From CAJYAN01 sp046484825 (GTDB lineage Bacteria; Pseudomonadota; Gammaproteobacteria; UBA6429; Thiohalophilaceae), in NCBI GenBank assembly GCA_046484825.1, contig JAWOIE010000018.1, positions 1 through 8,955 on the forward strand: DNA of 8,955 nucleotides, written 5' to 3'. Made by a program: the position numbers and the translations under genes. A model generated the notes under the pieces. The model had not been told where the DNA came from. It ran no database searches and worked only from the letters and a program-made list of their open reading frames with translations. Positions 1 through 6,366 of the stretch are shown here, piece after piece. Each line of letters begins with the position of its first letter. The stretch's first letter is position 1.

Positions 1-2
1 AG

Positions 3-302
3 CACCGCGACCCACATCAACACAGCATCGGTTTTACGTTACGGGATTATATCGAGCTGGTGGACTGGGCCGGTCGTCAGATACGCGACGACAAGCGTGG
101 CGCTATCAACACCAACACACCCCCCATCCTGCAACGGCTCGGAATCGACACAGGCGCCTTTATTGAGCATGTAAACGGGAAGCATAAAGAATGCTATCCC
201 AGAATGATGGGGCGGCTGGAAAAAATACAACAGGCCTGTGATAGGCTAAAACGATGTTTCATTAAAGGCATGTCGCAATCCCGGTTGCTCTATACCGGCT
301 AA
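3..302 (+). CDS. IS200-like / REP-associated-type transposase, C-terminal fragment (5' end outside window)
   Basis: The frame is open from the first base of the window and stops at TAA 300-302, giving about 99 residues. The GTG at 60 is only an internal Val codon, because the conserved sequence continues upstream of it. The segment FTLRDYIELVDWAGRQIRDD followed by KRGAI, PPILQRLGID and a C-terminal helix resembles the end of the roughly 300-350-residue IS200/Y1-like transposases related to REP-associated tyrosine transposases, which carry an HUH/Tyr catalytic domain further upstream. That catalytic part is not in the window, so activity cannot be judged. The 30-bp repeat at 477-506 lies about 175 bp downstream and could be an end or associated repeat of this element; that link is inference. 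Family assignment is from remembered motif resemblance. Confidence 0.7.
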   Translation, partial: HRDPHQHSIGFTLRDYIELVDWAGRQIRDDKRGAINTNTPPILQRLGIDTGAFIEHVNGKHKECYPRMMGRLEKIQQACDRLKRCFIKGMSQSRLLYTG

Positions 303-427
303 CCCCCTCAAACCATATCACGCTGATGCGAACCCTCGCAGGCCAGCGCACACCCGTACCTTACAAATTTATTTCTTGCTGACTCAGACAGACCAAATAA
401 GTCTGCTGATGATTCCGGAATTGTCAT

Positions 428-595
428 TTAACTGACTGCCGAACGATGTTTGGCTTTGTTTTGTTCCAGTTGGTGGGTGATTAAGTGGTGGGTGTCCTGA
501 AATGCCTTTTCATGAAGATGCCACTTAGATGTTTCAAAAACCATCTTCTGCTTGGTTGATGAGTTGCAATACGTACAAAATTTATTCTCACTCAT
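428..595 (-). pseudogene. Second integron cassette ORF, CxxC small protein, probably truncated at the 30-bp repeat
   Basis: On the minus strand, ATG at 595-593 begins 11 bases after the attC R' core (GTTAGAG, 612-606), the usual place for a cassette gene. The frame runs 55 codons to TAA at 430-428. The start reads MSENKFCTYCNSSTKQKMVF, with a CxxC pair at residues 7 and 10 that suggests a zinc-ribbon or rubredoxin-like knuckle. From about residue 31 the frame enters the 30-bp repeat of 477-506, so the last 25 or so residues are probably non-native. No attC site follows the stop codon, unlike in the neighbouring cassette. No Shine-Dalgarno is visible, which is common in cassettes. It is either a cassette gene broken by the repeat-bearing element or, less likely, a complete tiny protein. 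Function unknown. Confidence 0.5.
477..506 (+). repeat. 30-bp dispersed direct repeat, left copy
   Basis: This 30-bp stretch matches 1313-1342 at 27 of 30 positions in the same orientation. It begins GTGATTAAGT and ends GAAATGCC, with GTGGGTG in the middle. The nine bases TGGTGGGTG occur at 471-479 and again at 486-494, so the left copy also contains a short 15-bp-period duplication. The repeat interrupts the reading frame of cassette 2. Its closeness to a transposase remnant suggests it is a transposon end or an element-associated repeat, but no hairpin typical of a REP is evident. Confidence 0.7.
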
Positions 596-605
596 ATATT
601 GGTAG

Positions 606-692
606 CTCTAACGTTGTGTTAAGGGGCGCGAAAAAGCAACGCTTTTGAGCGTCCCAATGAGCGAAGCGAATGACTTGAACACCTTGTTAGAA
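606..692 (-). other. Integron attC recombination site
   Basis: Read on the minus strand the site has the full attC architecture. R'' is TTCTAAC (692-686) and R' is GTTAGAG (612-606), pairing over six of seven bases. The next block TGTTCAAG pairs with CTTAACA near the other end, leaving one unpaired C, the extrahelical base that gives attC its strand choice. Short unpaired spacers (AAGG and CAAC) separate the two box pairs. Inside is an imperfect stem (GGGaCGC with GCGcCCC, then AAAAGC with GCTTTT) closed by a short loop. The upstream cassette gene's TAA stop lies inside R'', as is normal for cassettes. At about 87 bp it is of ordinary attC length. Confidence 0.88.
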
Positions 693-995
693 CCCATTTC
701 CTAGTGACTTCCTAAAAAACACCCAACTAGCATGTGCAAAATAACCTACCAATGAACCCCACAATAAAAACAACGATGCTAAGCCTAAATATGCATATTC
801 AGAATTACCACTATCAACAAAAGCACAGAATGCCTTAATTTCACTCCCCAACAACTTGAACTTAACTATTAACAAGAATGGGATAAACATAAAAGTGAAC
901 ATGTGTAGCAAGTGCCACACAAACTTCGGGGTGTGTATGGCTGCATATCGGAGTCTCGCTTTTATATTTCTTTTGTACCATTCCTTTAGGTTCAT
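687..995 (-). CDS. Integron cassette 1: small predicted membrane protein of unknown function
   Basis: This 102-residue ORF starts at ATG 995-993, preceded by AAGGA at a good distance, and stops at a TAA that is part of the attC R'' box. The cassette begins at GTTAGAAC (1018-1011, minus strand) about 15 bases before the start codon, so gene and attC form one compact unit of roughly 405 bp. The protein has a basic N-terminus (MNLKEWYKRNIKARLRY) and two likely membrane segments, about residues 29-50 (LLHMFTFMFIPFLLIVKF) and 68-95 (YLGLASLFLLWGSLVGYF). No catalytic motif is visible and I recognise no family. Base composition is clearly more AT-rich than the flanking backbone genes, as expected for an acquired cassette. 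Expression would need a promoter upstream in the 1020-1100 region. It could be a membrane-acting accessory or defence factor, but nothing proves that. Confidence 0.8.
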   Translation of the reverse strand: MNLKEWYKRNIKARLRYAAIHTPKFVWHLLHMFTFMFIPFLLIVKFKLLGSEIKAFCAFVDSGNSEYAYLGLASLFLLWGSLVGYFAHASWVFFRKSLGNGF

Positions 996-1010
996 AACTT
1001 TCCTTATTGG

Positions 1011-1026
1011 GTTCTAACAGTTAAAT
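1011..1026 (-). other. attI-like core / first cassette junction
   Basis: On the minus strand the sequence reads TTTAACTGTTAGAAC: an inverted AAC and the core GTTAGAAC separated by a single base, resembling the paired L and R boxes of an integron simple core site. It lies exactly at the upstream edge of cassette 1 and between the integrase start and the array, which is where attI sits. There is no R''/L''/L' partner upstream, so it does not look like another attC. Exact attI limits cannot be set; the neighbouring 27-bp tandem repeats may be accessory integrase-binding sites. Confidence 0.5.
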
Positions 1027-1078
1027 AGACGAACGTTCGTAATTTACGGTATTAGGCGAACGTTCGTCTAATACGGTA
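1025..1078. repeat. 27-bp tandem repeat with GAACGTTC palindromes (operator pair or attI accessory sites)
   Basis: Two adjacent 27-bp units (1025-1051 and 1052-1078) share about 21 positions. Each has CGAACGTTCGT at the centre and ACGGTA at the end. The right unit lies in a larger near-perfect 26-bp palindrome (1049-1074), whose halves GTATTAG and CTAATAC flank the centre; only one base pair mismatches. The left unit is a partly decayed palindrome. Two-fold symmetric sites of this size are typical operators for dimeric TetR-type repressors. Tandem direct repeats next to a core are also typical of integrase-binding sites in attI. No regulator gene is present in the window. The right unit overlaps the -10 of the candidate cassette promoter. 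Confidence 0.65.
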
Positions 1079-1097
1079 AAACACGTACAGTGGTCAA
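1068..1097 (-). promoter_or_regulatory. Candidate cassette-array promoter (Pc-like)
   Basis: Minus-strand TTGACC (1097-1092) is followed after 18 bases by TATTAG (1073-1068), a weak sigma70-like pair pointing into the cassettes. The -10 falls within the 26-bp palindrome, so a protein bound there would block it. The -10 match is only four of six, and TATA-like hexamers are common in AT-rich DNA, so this is tentative. Confidence 0.3.
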
Positions 1098-1101
1098 ATT
1101 G

Positions 1102-1130
1102 TTGTCAATACTATGAGATTAGGCCATAAT
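1102..1130 (+). promoter_or_regulatory. Candidate sigma70 promoter of the integrase fragment
   Basis: TTGTCA (1102-1107) and CATAAT (1125-1130) are separated by exactly 17 bases, each matching five of six consensus positions. The pair points toward the integrase start at 1189, leaving a leader of about 50 bases. It lies back to back with the cassette promoter candidate, the usual arrangement in integrons. No CTG-N10-CAG type LexA box was found over it, unlike many SOS-controlled integrase promoters. Confidence 0.5.
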
Positions 1131-1188
1131 TTTTATACAAGATACAGCGCTCTCGTTTCTCAAATTTTTAATTGCTAAGGATGGCATT

Positions 1189-1320
1189 ATGAATGACGAC
1201 AAAATTGCCCGTTTCTGGGATATTTTCATCGAAAAAACAAAATGTTATGGCATCAAGGATCGTGCCGTGCGCTGGCATGTGCGCCATGCCGAGCGCTATA
1301 TAAAGGCCCATAGTGATTAA
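1189..1320 (+). pseudogene. intI: Truncated integron integrase (IntI-like tyrosine recombinase), N-terminus only
   Basis: ATG 1189 follows AAGGA (1177-1181) at 7 bases and gives 43 codons before TAA 1318-1320. The peptide begins MNDDKIARFWDIFIEKTKCY and continues with GIKDRAVRWHVRHAERYIKA. This resembles the N-terminal SAM-like core-binding domain of integron integrases and related tyrosine recombinases, which are normally about 320-340 residues. The catalytic domain with its R-H-R-Y residues is absent, and no continuation was found in any frame downstream. The break coincides with the 30-bp repeat starting at 1313, which supplies the stop codon. The position fits an integrase: divergent from the cassettes, with attI-like DNA between. 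The gene cannot encode an active recombinase. Family recognition is by remembered motif similarity, strongly supported by the adjacent attC. Confidence 0.75.
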
Positions 1321-1342
1321 GTCGTGGGTGGCCCGAAATGCC
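1313..1342 (+). repeat. 30-bp dispersed direct repeat, right copy
   Basis: This is the second copy of the repeat at 477-506, in the same orientation, differing at three positions. It starts exactly where the integrase reading frame stops resembling its family, and it encodes the in-frame TAA. The 1343-1389 stretch after it shows no gene and no further integrase sequence. Confidence 0.7.
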
Positions 1343-1389
1343 GGCCAAAACACTTCTTACCACCAGCCCCCCACTCCGCCACACACTGA

Positions 1390-1971
1390 TCACTTCGACT
1401 TTTTCACAAACTTTGTCAGGATGACAATCTGCTGGCCATTGACGCGGCCTTCGATATGCTCGGGGTTATCGGCGACCAGGGAGATACCGCGCACTGCGGT
1501 GCCGCGTTTGGCGGTGAAGTTGGCGCCTTTGACATCGAGGTCCTTGATGAGCGTGACGGTATCACCGGCCTCCAGTACAGCACCGTTGCTATCCACATGT
1601 TGTACCTGCTCCGAATTATGTTCTGTCTCGCCGCCGGCCTGCGCCCAGGCCAGGGTGGCATCGTCGAGATACAGCATATCGAGCAGCTCCTGGGGCCAAC
1701 CCTCGCTGCGCAGGCGCGTTAACATGCGCCACGCCATGACCTGTACGGCCGGCACCTGGCTCCACATGCTGTCATTGAGACAGCGCCAGTGATGGACATC
1801 CACCTGTTCGGGGTTGTCGATTTGCGAGTGACAGGTGTCACATATCAACAGGCATTGCGCGACGCTGCCGTCCGAGTCGGGGGGCACCGCATATACGGCC
1901 AGGTGTTCGCTGGCGCCACAGAGTTCACATCGTGAAGCGCTGCGGGCGTGTAGGTCTTGCTCTGTAGTCAT
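1390..1971 (-). CDS. phnA: PhnA/YjdM family zinc-ribbon protein
   Basis: A protein of 193 residues starting MTTEQDLHAR. The reading frame is open 14 codons further up (MVIMALCQRG), but ATG 1971 is preferred because the TATAAT-type promoter at 2003-2008 would put transcription start just upstream of it. The N-terminus has a zinc ribbon with C15-x2-C18 and C44-x2-C47 (CELCGA, CDTCHS). The C-terminal 65 residues (DSNGAVLEAGDTVTLIKDLD onward, ending VILTKFVKK) match the PhnA C-terminal domain. The middle (about 55-120) is an extra helical region, making this the long form compared with the 111-residue E. coli YjdM. Despite the name, this family is not phosphonoacetate hydrolase and has no role in C-P lyase; its cellular function remains unclear. 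No phn genes are nearby. It is transcribed away from the acyltransferase gene. Confidence 0.9.
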   Translation of the reverse strand: MTTEQDLHARSASRCELCGASEHLAVYAVPPDSDGSVAQCLLICDTCHSQIDNPEQVDVHHWRCLNDSMWSQVPAVQVMAWRMLTRLRSEGWPQELLDMLYLDDATLAWAQAGGETEHNSEQVQHVDSNGAVLEAGDTVTLIKDLDVKGANFTAKRGTAVRGISLVADNPEHIEGRVNGQQIVILTKFVKKSK

Positions 1972-2002
1972 GGTGTCTTTTATCCCCCGTTGACAAAGCG
2001 CC

Positions 2003-2008
2003 ATTATA
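2003..2008 (-). promoter_or_regulatory. -10 element of the phnA promoter
   Basis: The minus strand carries a perfect TATAAT about 32 bases upstream of the phnA ATG, giving a leader of roughly 25 bases. No convincing -35 hexamer is seen at 16-18 bases, so an activator or a weak -35 may be used. Confidence 0.45.
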
Positions 2009-2029
2009 ACCAATCGTAGCGGTCCACTA

Positions 2030-3103
2030 TTGATTTATTTGAACCTCTGTTGTCCAAAGATGTCTATTTGTTCTGACTTTTCAGTGTTAACTCCTCTAGA
2101 CTCTCCGGACCGGAATCATCGTTACCGGCCACACAGGACTTTACTCTTGCCAACAACACAGAATCTGCAACGCTTTCGCAGTACTGCACCCCGCTTTCAG
2201 GACTATCCCTTGCTGCAGAACCTGACAGGCTGGTTGCTGTTCGCGCTGGTCTACACCATGCGCTTTATACCTATGCGCCTTAGTTGGTTACTCGGCAGCC
2301 TCGCCGGCAGTCTCGCCGCGCTACTCTATAAGACCAATACCATCGCGGTGAATCTGGCGCTTTGTTTTCCGCGACTGAGTGAGGCAAGGCGGCGACAACT
2401 CCGGCGACAGTATTTTCGCCGCCTCGGCCAGGCCTTTTTTAATCTGGGTCTGGCCTGGACCGGTTCACCGGCGCAGGTGCGCCGCCATGTTCGCCTGGTG
2501 GGCGGTGATCACGTCAACGCGGCCCTGGCGGCGGGCCAGGGCGTCATCTTGCTGGCCCCGCACATGGTCGGGCTGGAGTTGGGGTTTAAGCGTGTCGCGC
2601 TCGAATGGCCGTCGATCTGCATGTATCGCAAACCGCGCAGCGCCTTGCAACATCAGTTGAGCCGTTACTTTCGTACCGGTCATGGCGGCATGTGCCTGGA
2701 GCGTTACGAGAACATGAAGCCCCTGGTCAAGTTGATCAGGGAGGACACACTATTTTATTACTTACCCGATCAGGACCCGGACCACGCCGGCAAGGATTAC
2801 GTCTTTGCGCCGTTTTTCGCCCAGCCGGCCGCGACCTTTACCGCGCTCAGCCGCCTCGCCCGTCTCGGCCACGCCGTGGTCATCCCCCTGTTCACCCGAC
2901 AACTGCCCTATGGCGCCGGTTACGAAGTGCAACTGCTACCGCCTCTGCAGGACTTTCCCGGCACGGATGACGTCGCCGATGCCACGGCCATGAACCAGGC
3001 CATCGCCCAGGGCCTGCGCCATATGCCGGAACAATACTTCTGGTCCTACCGACGCTTCAAGACCCAGCCTGAGGGCATGGCCTCGCCCTACCAGAGCACT
3101 TAA
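2030..3103 (+). CDS. LpxL/HtrB-family lysophospholipid (lipid A-type) acyltransferase
   Basis: Full-frame length is 357 residues from a TTG at 2030. Family members of this type are about 290-310, and recognisable sequence begins only near residue 59 (YPLLQNLTGWLLFALVYTMR), so the true start is uncertain: TTG 2030, ATG 2060, GTG 2084 or TTG 2210. None has a clear ribosome binding site. Membrane-associated segments lie at about 65-80 and 85-100. NLALCFPRLSEARRR, the HX4E catalytic motif (H178, E183 in HMVGLELG), the PDQDP block (246-250), VFAPFFAQPAATFT (258-271) and the end QYFWSYRRFK are all LpxL-family landmarks. The enzyme would transfer an acyl chain to a lipid A precursor or related lipid at the cytoplasmic face of the inner membrane. 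No other lipid A genes lie nearby, so it may be a paralogue with a different acceptor. Confidence 0.88.
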   Translation: MIYLNLCCPKMSICSDFSVLTPLDSPDRNHRYRPHRTLLLPTTQNLQRFRSTAPRFQDYPLLQNLTGWLLFALVYTMRFIPMRLSWLLGSLAGSLAALLYKTNTIAVNLALCFPRLSEARRRQLRRQYFRRLGQAFFNLGLAWTGSPAQVRRHVRLVGGDHVNAALAAGQGVILLAPHMVGLELGFKRVALEWPSICMYRKPRSALQHQLSRYFRTGHGGMCLERYENMKPLVKLIREDTLFYYLPDQDPDHAGKDYVFAPFFAQPAATFTALSRLARLGHAVVIPLFTRQLPYGAGYEVQLLPPLQDFPGTDDVADATAMNQAIAQGLRHMPEQYFWSYRRFKTQPEGMASPYQST

Positions 3104-3274
3104 GCTCAAGCCCCAGGCCGTTACGCTATTGCATCCTGGCCGGTGCCCGCTGACGCGGCACTCATCGCGCAGACCACCACGGTGCTATTGCGTTCTCTCC
3201 ATACACCTTCCCTTAGCCGACGGGCATGGACCTGCTCATGCTGGACATCCGCGCACAATGTCTCTATGATTTTT

Positions 3275-3303
3275 TTGTTCAACCAATAAAAAATATGTAT
3301 GAA
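3275..3303 (+). promoter_or_regulatory. Weak promoter candidate upstream of the propeller-cytochrome gene
   Basis: TTGTTC (3275-3280) and TATGAA (3298-3303) are 17 bases apart in a short AT-rich patch, which stands out in the otherwise GC-rich gap between the acyltransferase and the cytochrome gene. Each hexamer matches only four of six positions, so the call rests mainly on spacing and context. Confidence 0.25.
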
Positions 3304-3401
3304 ACAGCAGGTTGTCGTTTGCATCAGACAACAAAAATGCTGTCCATGGAATAAAACGGCAATTAATCGCCGCACAATTTCACAAAAAGGGGCCACACAG
3401 C

Positions 3402-6293
3402 ATGACGCGCACTCTCTCGTTACGTCTTTTTCTCAGCACACTTCACACACACTCCTCCGCGCCGCGCCGCATGGCGCTCCTGGGCGTGTTGTTGTGTGGC
3501 CTCAGCCTCAGCGTACAGGCCGAATCCTATACCCTGTTTGAATCCGGTCAGGTGCGGCCGCTGGCCATGTCTGACGACGGCGAGACCCTATTTGCACTGA
3601 ACACCCCGGACAACCGCCTGCACGCCTACAAGGTCGAAAAGGACAAGCTGCTCCCCCGCGGCTCGGTGCTTGTCGGGATCGAGCCCGTGGCGCTGGCCAT
3701 ACGCAATGACAACGAGGTCTGGGTCGTCAACCACCTGTCTGACAGCGTTAGCATTGTCGATGTCAAAAACCTCAACAAGATGCGCGTGGTGCGCACTCTG
3801 CATGTGGGTGATGAGCCGCGCGATATTGTCTTTGCCGGTACCCCACGGCGCGCCTTTATCACCACCGCGCATCGCGGCCAGAACTCACCGGTAGACCCGC
3901 AGCTGACCACCCCCGGCATCGGTCGCGCGGACGTATGGGTATTTGATGCCAAGCAACTGGGCGGTTCCGCGGGCGGTACCCCGCAAACGATTGTCACCCT
4001 GTTTACCGATACACCGCGTGCGCTGACGGTCTCCGCGGATGGCAGCAAGGTCTATGCCGCGGGCTTTCAGACCGGTAACCAGACCACCGTGTTGTTCGAC
4101 ACCACGGTCGCCATGAATGGCGGGCTGCCCAATGCGGTTGTGAATGCGGATTTTAATGGTGACGGCTTTGCCGAACCCCATGAGCTCAACACCTCGGGTG
4201 AGATTCAGCCCTCCACCAGTCTGATCGTCAAATTCGACGGGAACAAATGGGTCGACGACCGCGGCCGTGACTGGAGCGAACACGTCAAGTTCAATCTGCC
4301 GGACAGGGATGTCTTCGTCATCGATGCCAATGCCAATCCACCGGTACCGGTTGCTGGTAGCGCCGGTTACTACAGCGGGGTGGGCACCGTACTGTTCAAC
4401 ATGATCACCAATCCTGTCACGGGCAAGGTCTATGTCAGTAATCTTGAGGCACGCAATCATGTGCGTTTTGAAGGCCCCGGTGGCGGTGGCTCCAGCGTGC
4501 GCGGGCACAATGTCGAGAGCCGCATCACGGTACTCGACGACGAGGTAACCCCAATCCATCTGAACAAACACATCAACCGTAACGCCTGCTGTGCGCCGAT
4601 CCCCAATGTCGAGAATGCACGCAGCCTGGCCTTCCCCATGGCGATGGCGATCAGTGCCGACGGCAAGACCCTGTACGTCGCGGGCTATGGTTCGGACAAG
4701 ATTGGCATTTACGATACGGCCAAACTCGAGAACGACAGCTTCACACCCAATACCGCGGACCAGATCCTGCTCAGCGGTGGCGGCCCGGGTGGCCTGGCAC
4801 TGGATGCCGCCAACAAACGCCTGTATGTGCTGACCCGCTTCGACAACGGTATTTCCATTATCAACACAGAGACGCGTCAGGAGATTGCGCACTACACCAT
4901 GCACAACCCGGAACCGGCGAGCATTACCGTGGGCCGGAAATTTCTGTACAACGCCTCGCTCAGTTCCAGTAGTGGTGATCAGGCCTGTGCCAGTTGCCAC
5001 ATCTTTGCGGACTTCGATTCACTCGCCTGGGACCTGGGCAACCCGGACGGTTCGGATGTACACAACCCTGGGCCGCTGAAGATCAATCATGCGGACTTTG
5101 GTCTGCCCGTGGACCCTAACTTCAAACCCATGAAGGGCCCGATGAGTACGCAGAGTCTGCGGGGTTTGGCCAACCACGGTCCCATGCACTGGCGTGGCGA
5201 CCGCCATGGTGGCGGCCCGGGTATCGACAACGAACAACCCGATGGTGGCGCCTTCAATGAGGTTGCCGCCTTCCATGCCTTTAACCCGGCCTTCGTCGGT
5301 CTGGTCGGTCGACACGCGGAGCTGTCGTTCAACGACATGCAGGCGTTTACGGATTTCATCCTGCAGATCACCTATCCCCCCAATCCCGTGCGCGCCCTGG
5401 ACAATTCGCTGAATCCCCAACAGCAGGCGGGCCACAATTTCTTTTTTAACACCAGCAAGGTGGTCGACAGCGCCTTCAATTGCAGCGGCTGTCATACAGT
5501 AGATCGCCATGCGAATGCCGGCGTTAGTAACAAACCCGGCTTTTTCGGCACCGACGGCAGCAACACCTTTGCCTTCCAGCCGCAGTTTTTCAAGGTCCCC
5601 CACCTGCGTAACCTGTACCAGAAGGTCGGTAAGTTCGGCATGAGCAACAGCGGGTATTTCCTGGCGGATGACCCGTTTGCCGGCGACCCCTTCATGAATC
5701 CGAACACGCACATGGGCGACCAGGTGCGGGGCTTCGGTTTTGTGCATGACGGCTCGGTGGATACCATTTTCCGCTTTCACAATATTCTCGGCTTCCTGCC
5801 GCGCCCGGCCGGCGCGGTAACGCCGCTGGATCCGGGCAACCCGGCCAACCTGCCGATCACCCCGGAGGGTATGGAGATTCGTCGCGACCTGGAACAGTTC
5901 CTGCTGGCGTTTGACAGCAACCTGTTTCCCATCGTGGGTCAGCAGGTCACCCTGAGTGAGATCACCGCGGCCAGCGCCCATGCGCGTATCAACCTGCTTA
6001 TCGAACGCGCGGAGCTCGGCGAGTGTGATCTGATCGCGGTGAACAGCAAGCGCGGTTATCTCTATCTTGGCGGTGGCCAGTTCCGCTCCAGCCTGAGCAG
6101 CGAGGCGCCCGTAAGCGATGCCATGTTGCGCGCGGCATCTGTGCGGACGAAGCGCGCAATGACCTATACCTGTACACCGCCGGGTAATGGCGTCCGCCTG
6201 GCGCTGGATCGTGATGAGGACGGCTACTACGACAACGATGAATTGAATGCCGGCAGTGACCCGGCCGATCCGCACAGCATTCCAGCGCGCTAA
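3402..6293 (+). CDS. Secreted beta-propeller / diheme cytochrome c (MauG/CcpA-like) fusion protein
   Basis: ATG 3402 is chosen over the in-frame ATG 3312 because AAGGGG (3387-3392) sits 9 bases before it and a signal peptide follows; the protein is 963 residues. The leader ends near LLGVLLCGLSLSVQA, predicting periplasmic export. An alternative start at 3471 would give a shorter leader; the preceding Arg-Arg pair is only faintly Tat-like. Residues about 45-510 form YVTN/YncE-like propeller blades (VWVVNHLSDSVSIVDV, AISADGKTLYVAGYGSDKIG). Two haem c sites follow: CASCH at 529-533 and CSGCH at 694-698. The blocks KGPMSTQSLRGL and HWRGDRHGG after the first haem, and FKVPHLRNLY (about 730-739) and FVHDGSVDTIFRFH (H782) after the second, are of the diheme peroxidase/MauG type. 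M747 or H782 are candidate ligands. Two Asp-rich calcium-type loops occur at about 250-261 (DFNGDGFAEPHE) and near the C-terminus (DRDEDGYYDNDE). Substrate unknown; a redox or peroxidase role on a periplasmic partner is inferred. Appears monocistronic. Confidence 0.85.
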   Translation: MTRTLSLRLFLSTLHTHSSAPRRMALLGVLLCGLSLSVQAESYTLFESGQVRPLAMSDDGETLFALNTPDNRLHAYKVEKDKLLPRGSVLVGIEPVALAIRNDNEVWVVNHLSDSVSIVDVKNLNKMRVVRTLHVGDEPRDIVFAGTPRRAFITTAHRGQNSPVDPQLTTPGIGRADVWVFDAKQLGGSAGGTPQTIVTLFTDTPRALTVSADGSKVYAAGFQTGNQTTVLFDTTVAMNGGLPNAVVNADFNGDGFAEPHELNTSGEIQPSTSLIVKFDGNKWVDDRGRDWSEHVKFNLPDRDVFVIDANANPPVPVAGSAGYYSGVGTVLFNMITNPVTGKVYVSNLEARNHVRFEGPGGGGSSVRGHNVESRITVLDDEVTPIHLNKHINRNACCAPIPNVENARSLAFPMAMAISADGKTLYVAGYGSDKIGIYDTAKLENDSFTPNTADQILLSGGGPGGLALDAANKRLYVLTRFDNGISIINTETRQEIAHYTMHNPEPASITVGRKFLYNASLSSSSGDQACASCHIFADFDSLAWDLGNPDGSDVHNPGPLKINHADFGLPVDPNFKPMKGPMSTQSLRGLANHGPMHWRGDRHGGGPGIDNEQPDGGAFNEVAAFHAFNPAFVGLVGRHAELSFNDMQAFTDFILQITYPPNPVRALDNSLNPQQQAGHNFFFNTSKVVDSAFNCSGCHTVDRHANAGVSNKPGFFGTDGSNTFAFQPQFFKVPHLRNLYQKVGKFGMSNSGYFLADDPFAGDPFMNPNTHMGDQVRGFGFVHDGSVDTIFRFHNILGFLPRPAGAVTPLDPGNPANLPITPEGMEIRRDLEQFLLAFDSNLFPIVGQQVTLSEITAASAHARINLLIERAELGECDLIAVNSKRGYLYLGGGQFRSSLSSEAPVSDAMLRAASVRTKRAMTYTCTPPGNGVRLALDRDEDGYYDNDELNAGSDPADPHSIPAR

Positions 6294-6366
6294 TTGCTGC
6301 CGGGTTTTGTCATGGCACGAGCGACTGGCTGTCCCCATGCCGTGCACAACCGGTGCCGGCGCGTCC

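Noticed and set aside
39..230. Minus-strand open frame at the left edge.
   Set aside because: It is antisense to the transposase C-terminus, whose plus-strand sequence has recognisable conserved blocks.
1025..1078. LexA/SOS box for the integrase promoter.
   Set aside because: The palindrome has GAAC directly joined to GTTC, without the four-base gap of Gram-positive boxes, and there is no CTG-N10-CAG gammaproteobacterial box.
1313..1792. Plus-strand open frame continuing after the integrase fragment.
   Set aside because: It is in a different frame from the integrase, has no recombinase motifs and is mostly the antisense shadow of phnA.
3121..3396. Minus-strand open frame between the acyltransferase and cytochrome genes.
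   Set aside because: No family resemblance, no clear ribosome binding site, and it covers the leader region of the cytochrome gene.
3885..6347. Two very long antisense open frames (3885-5000 and 5019-6347) opposite the cytochrome gene.
   Set aside because: They mirror the GC-rich codon pattern of the real gene and lack recognisable motifs; the plus-strand protein has clear haem and propeller motifs.
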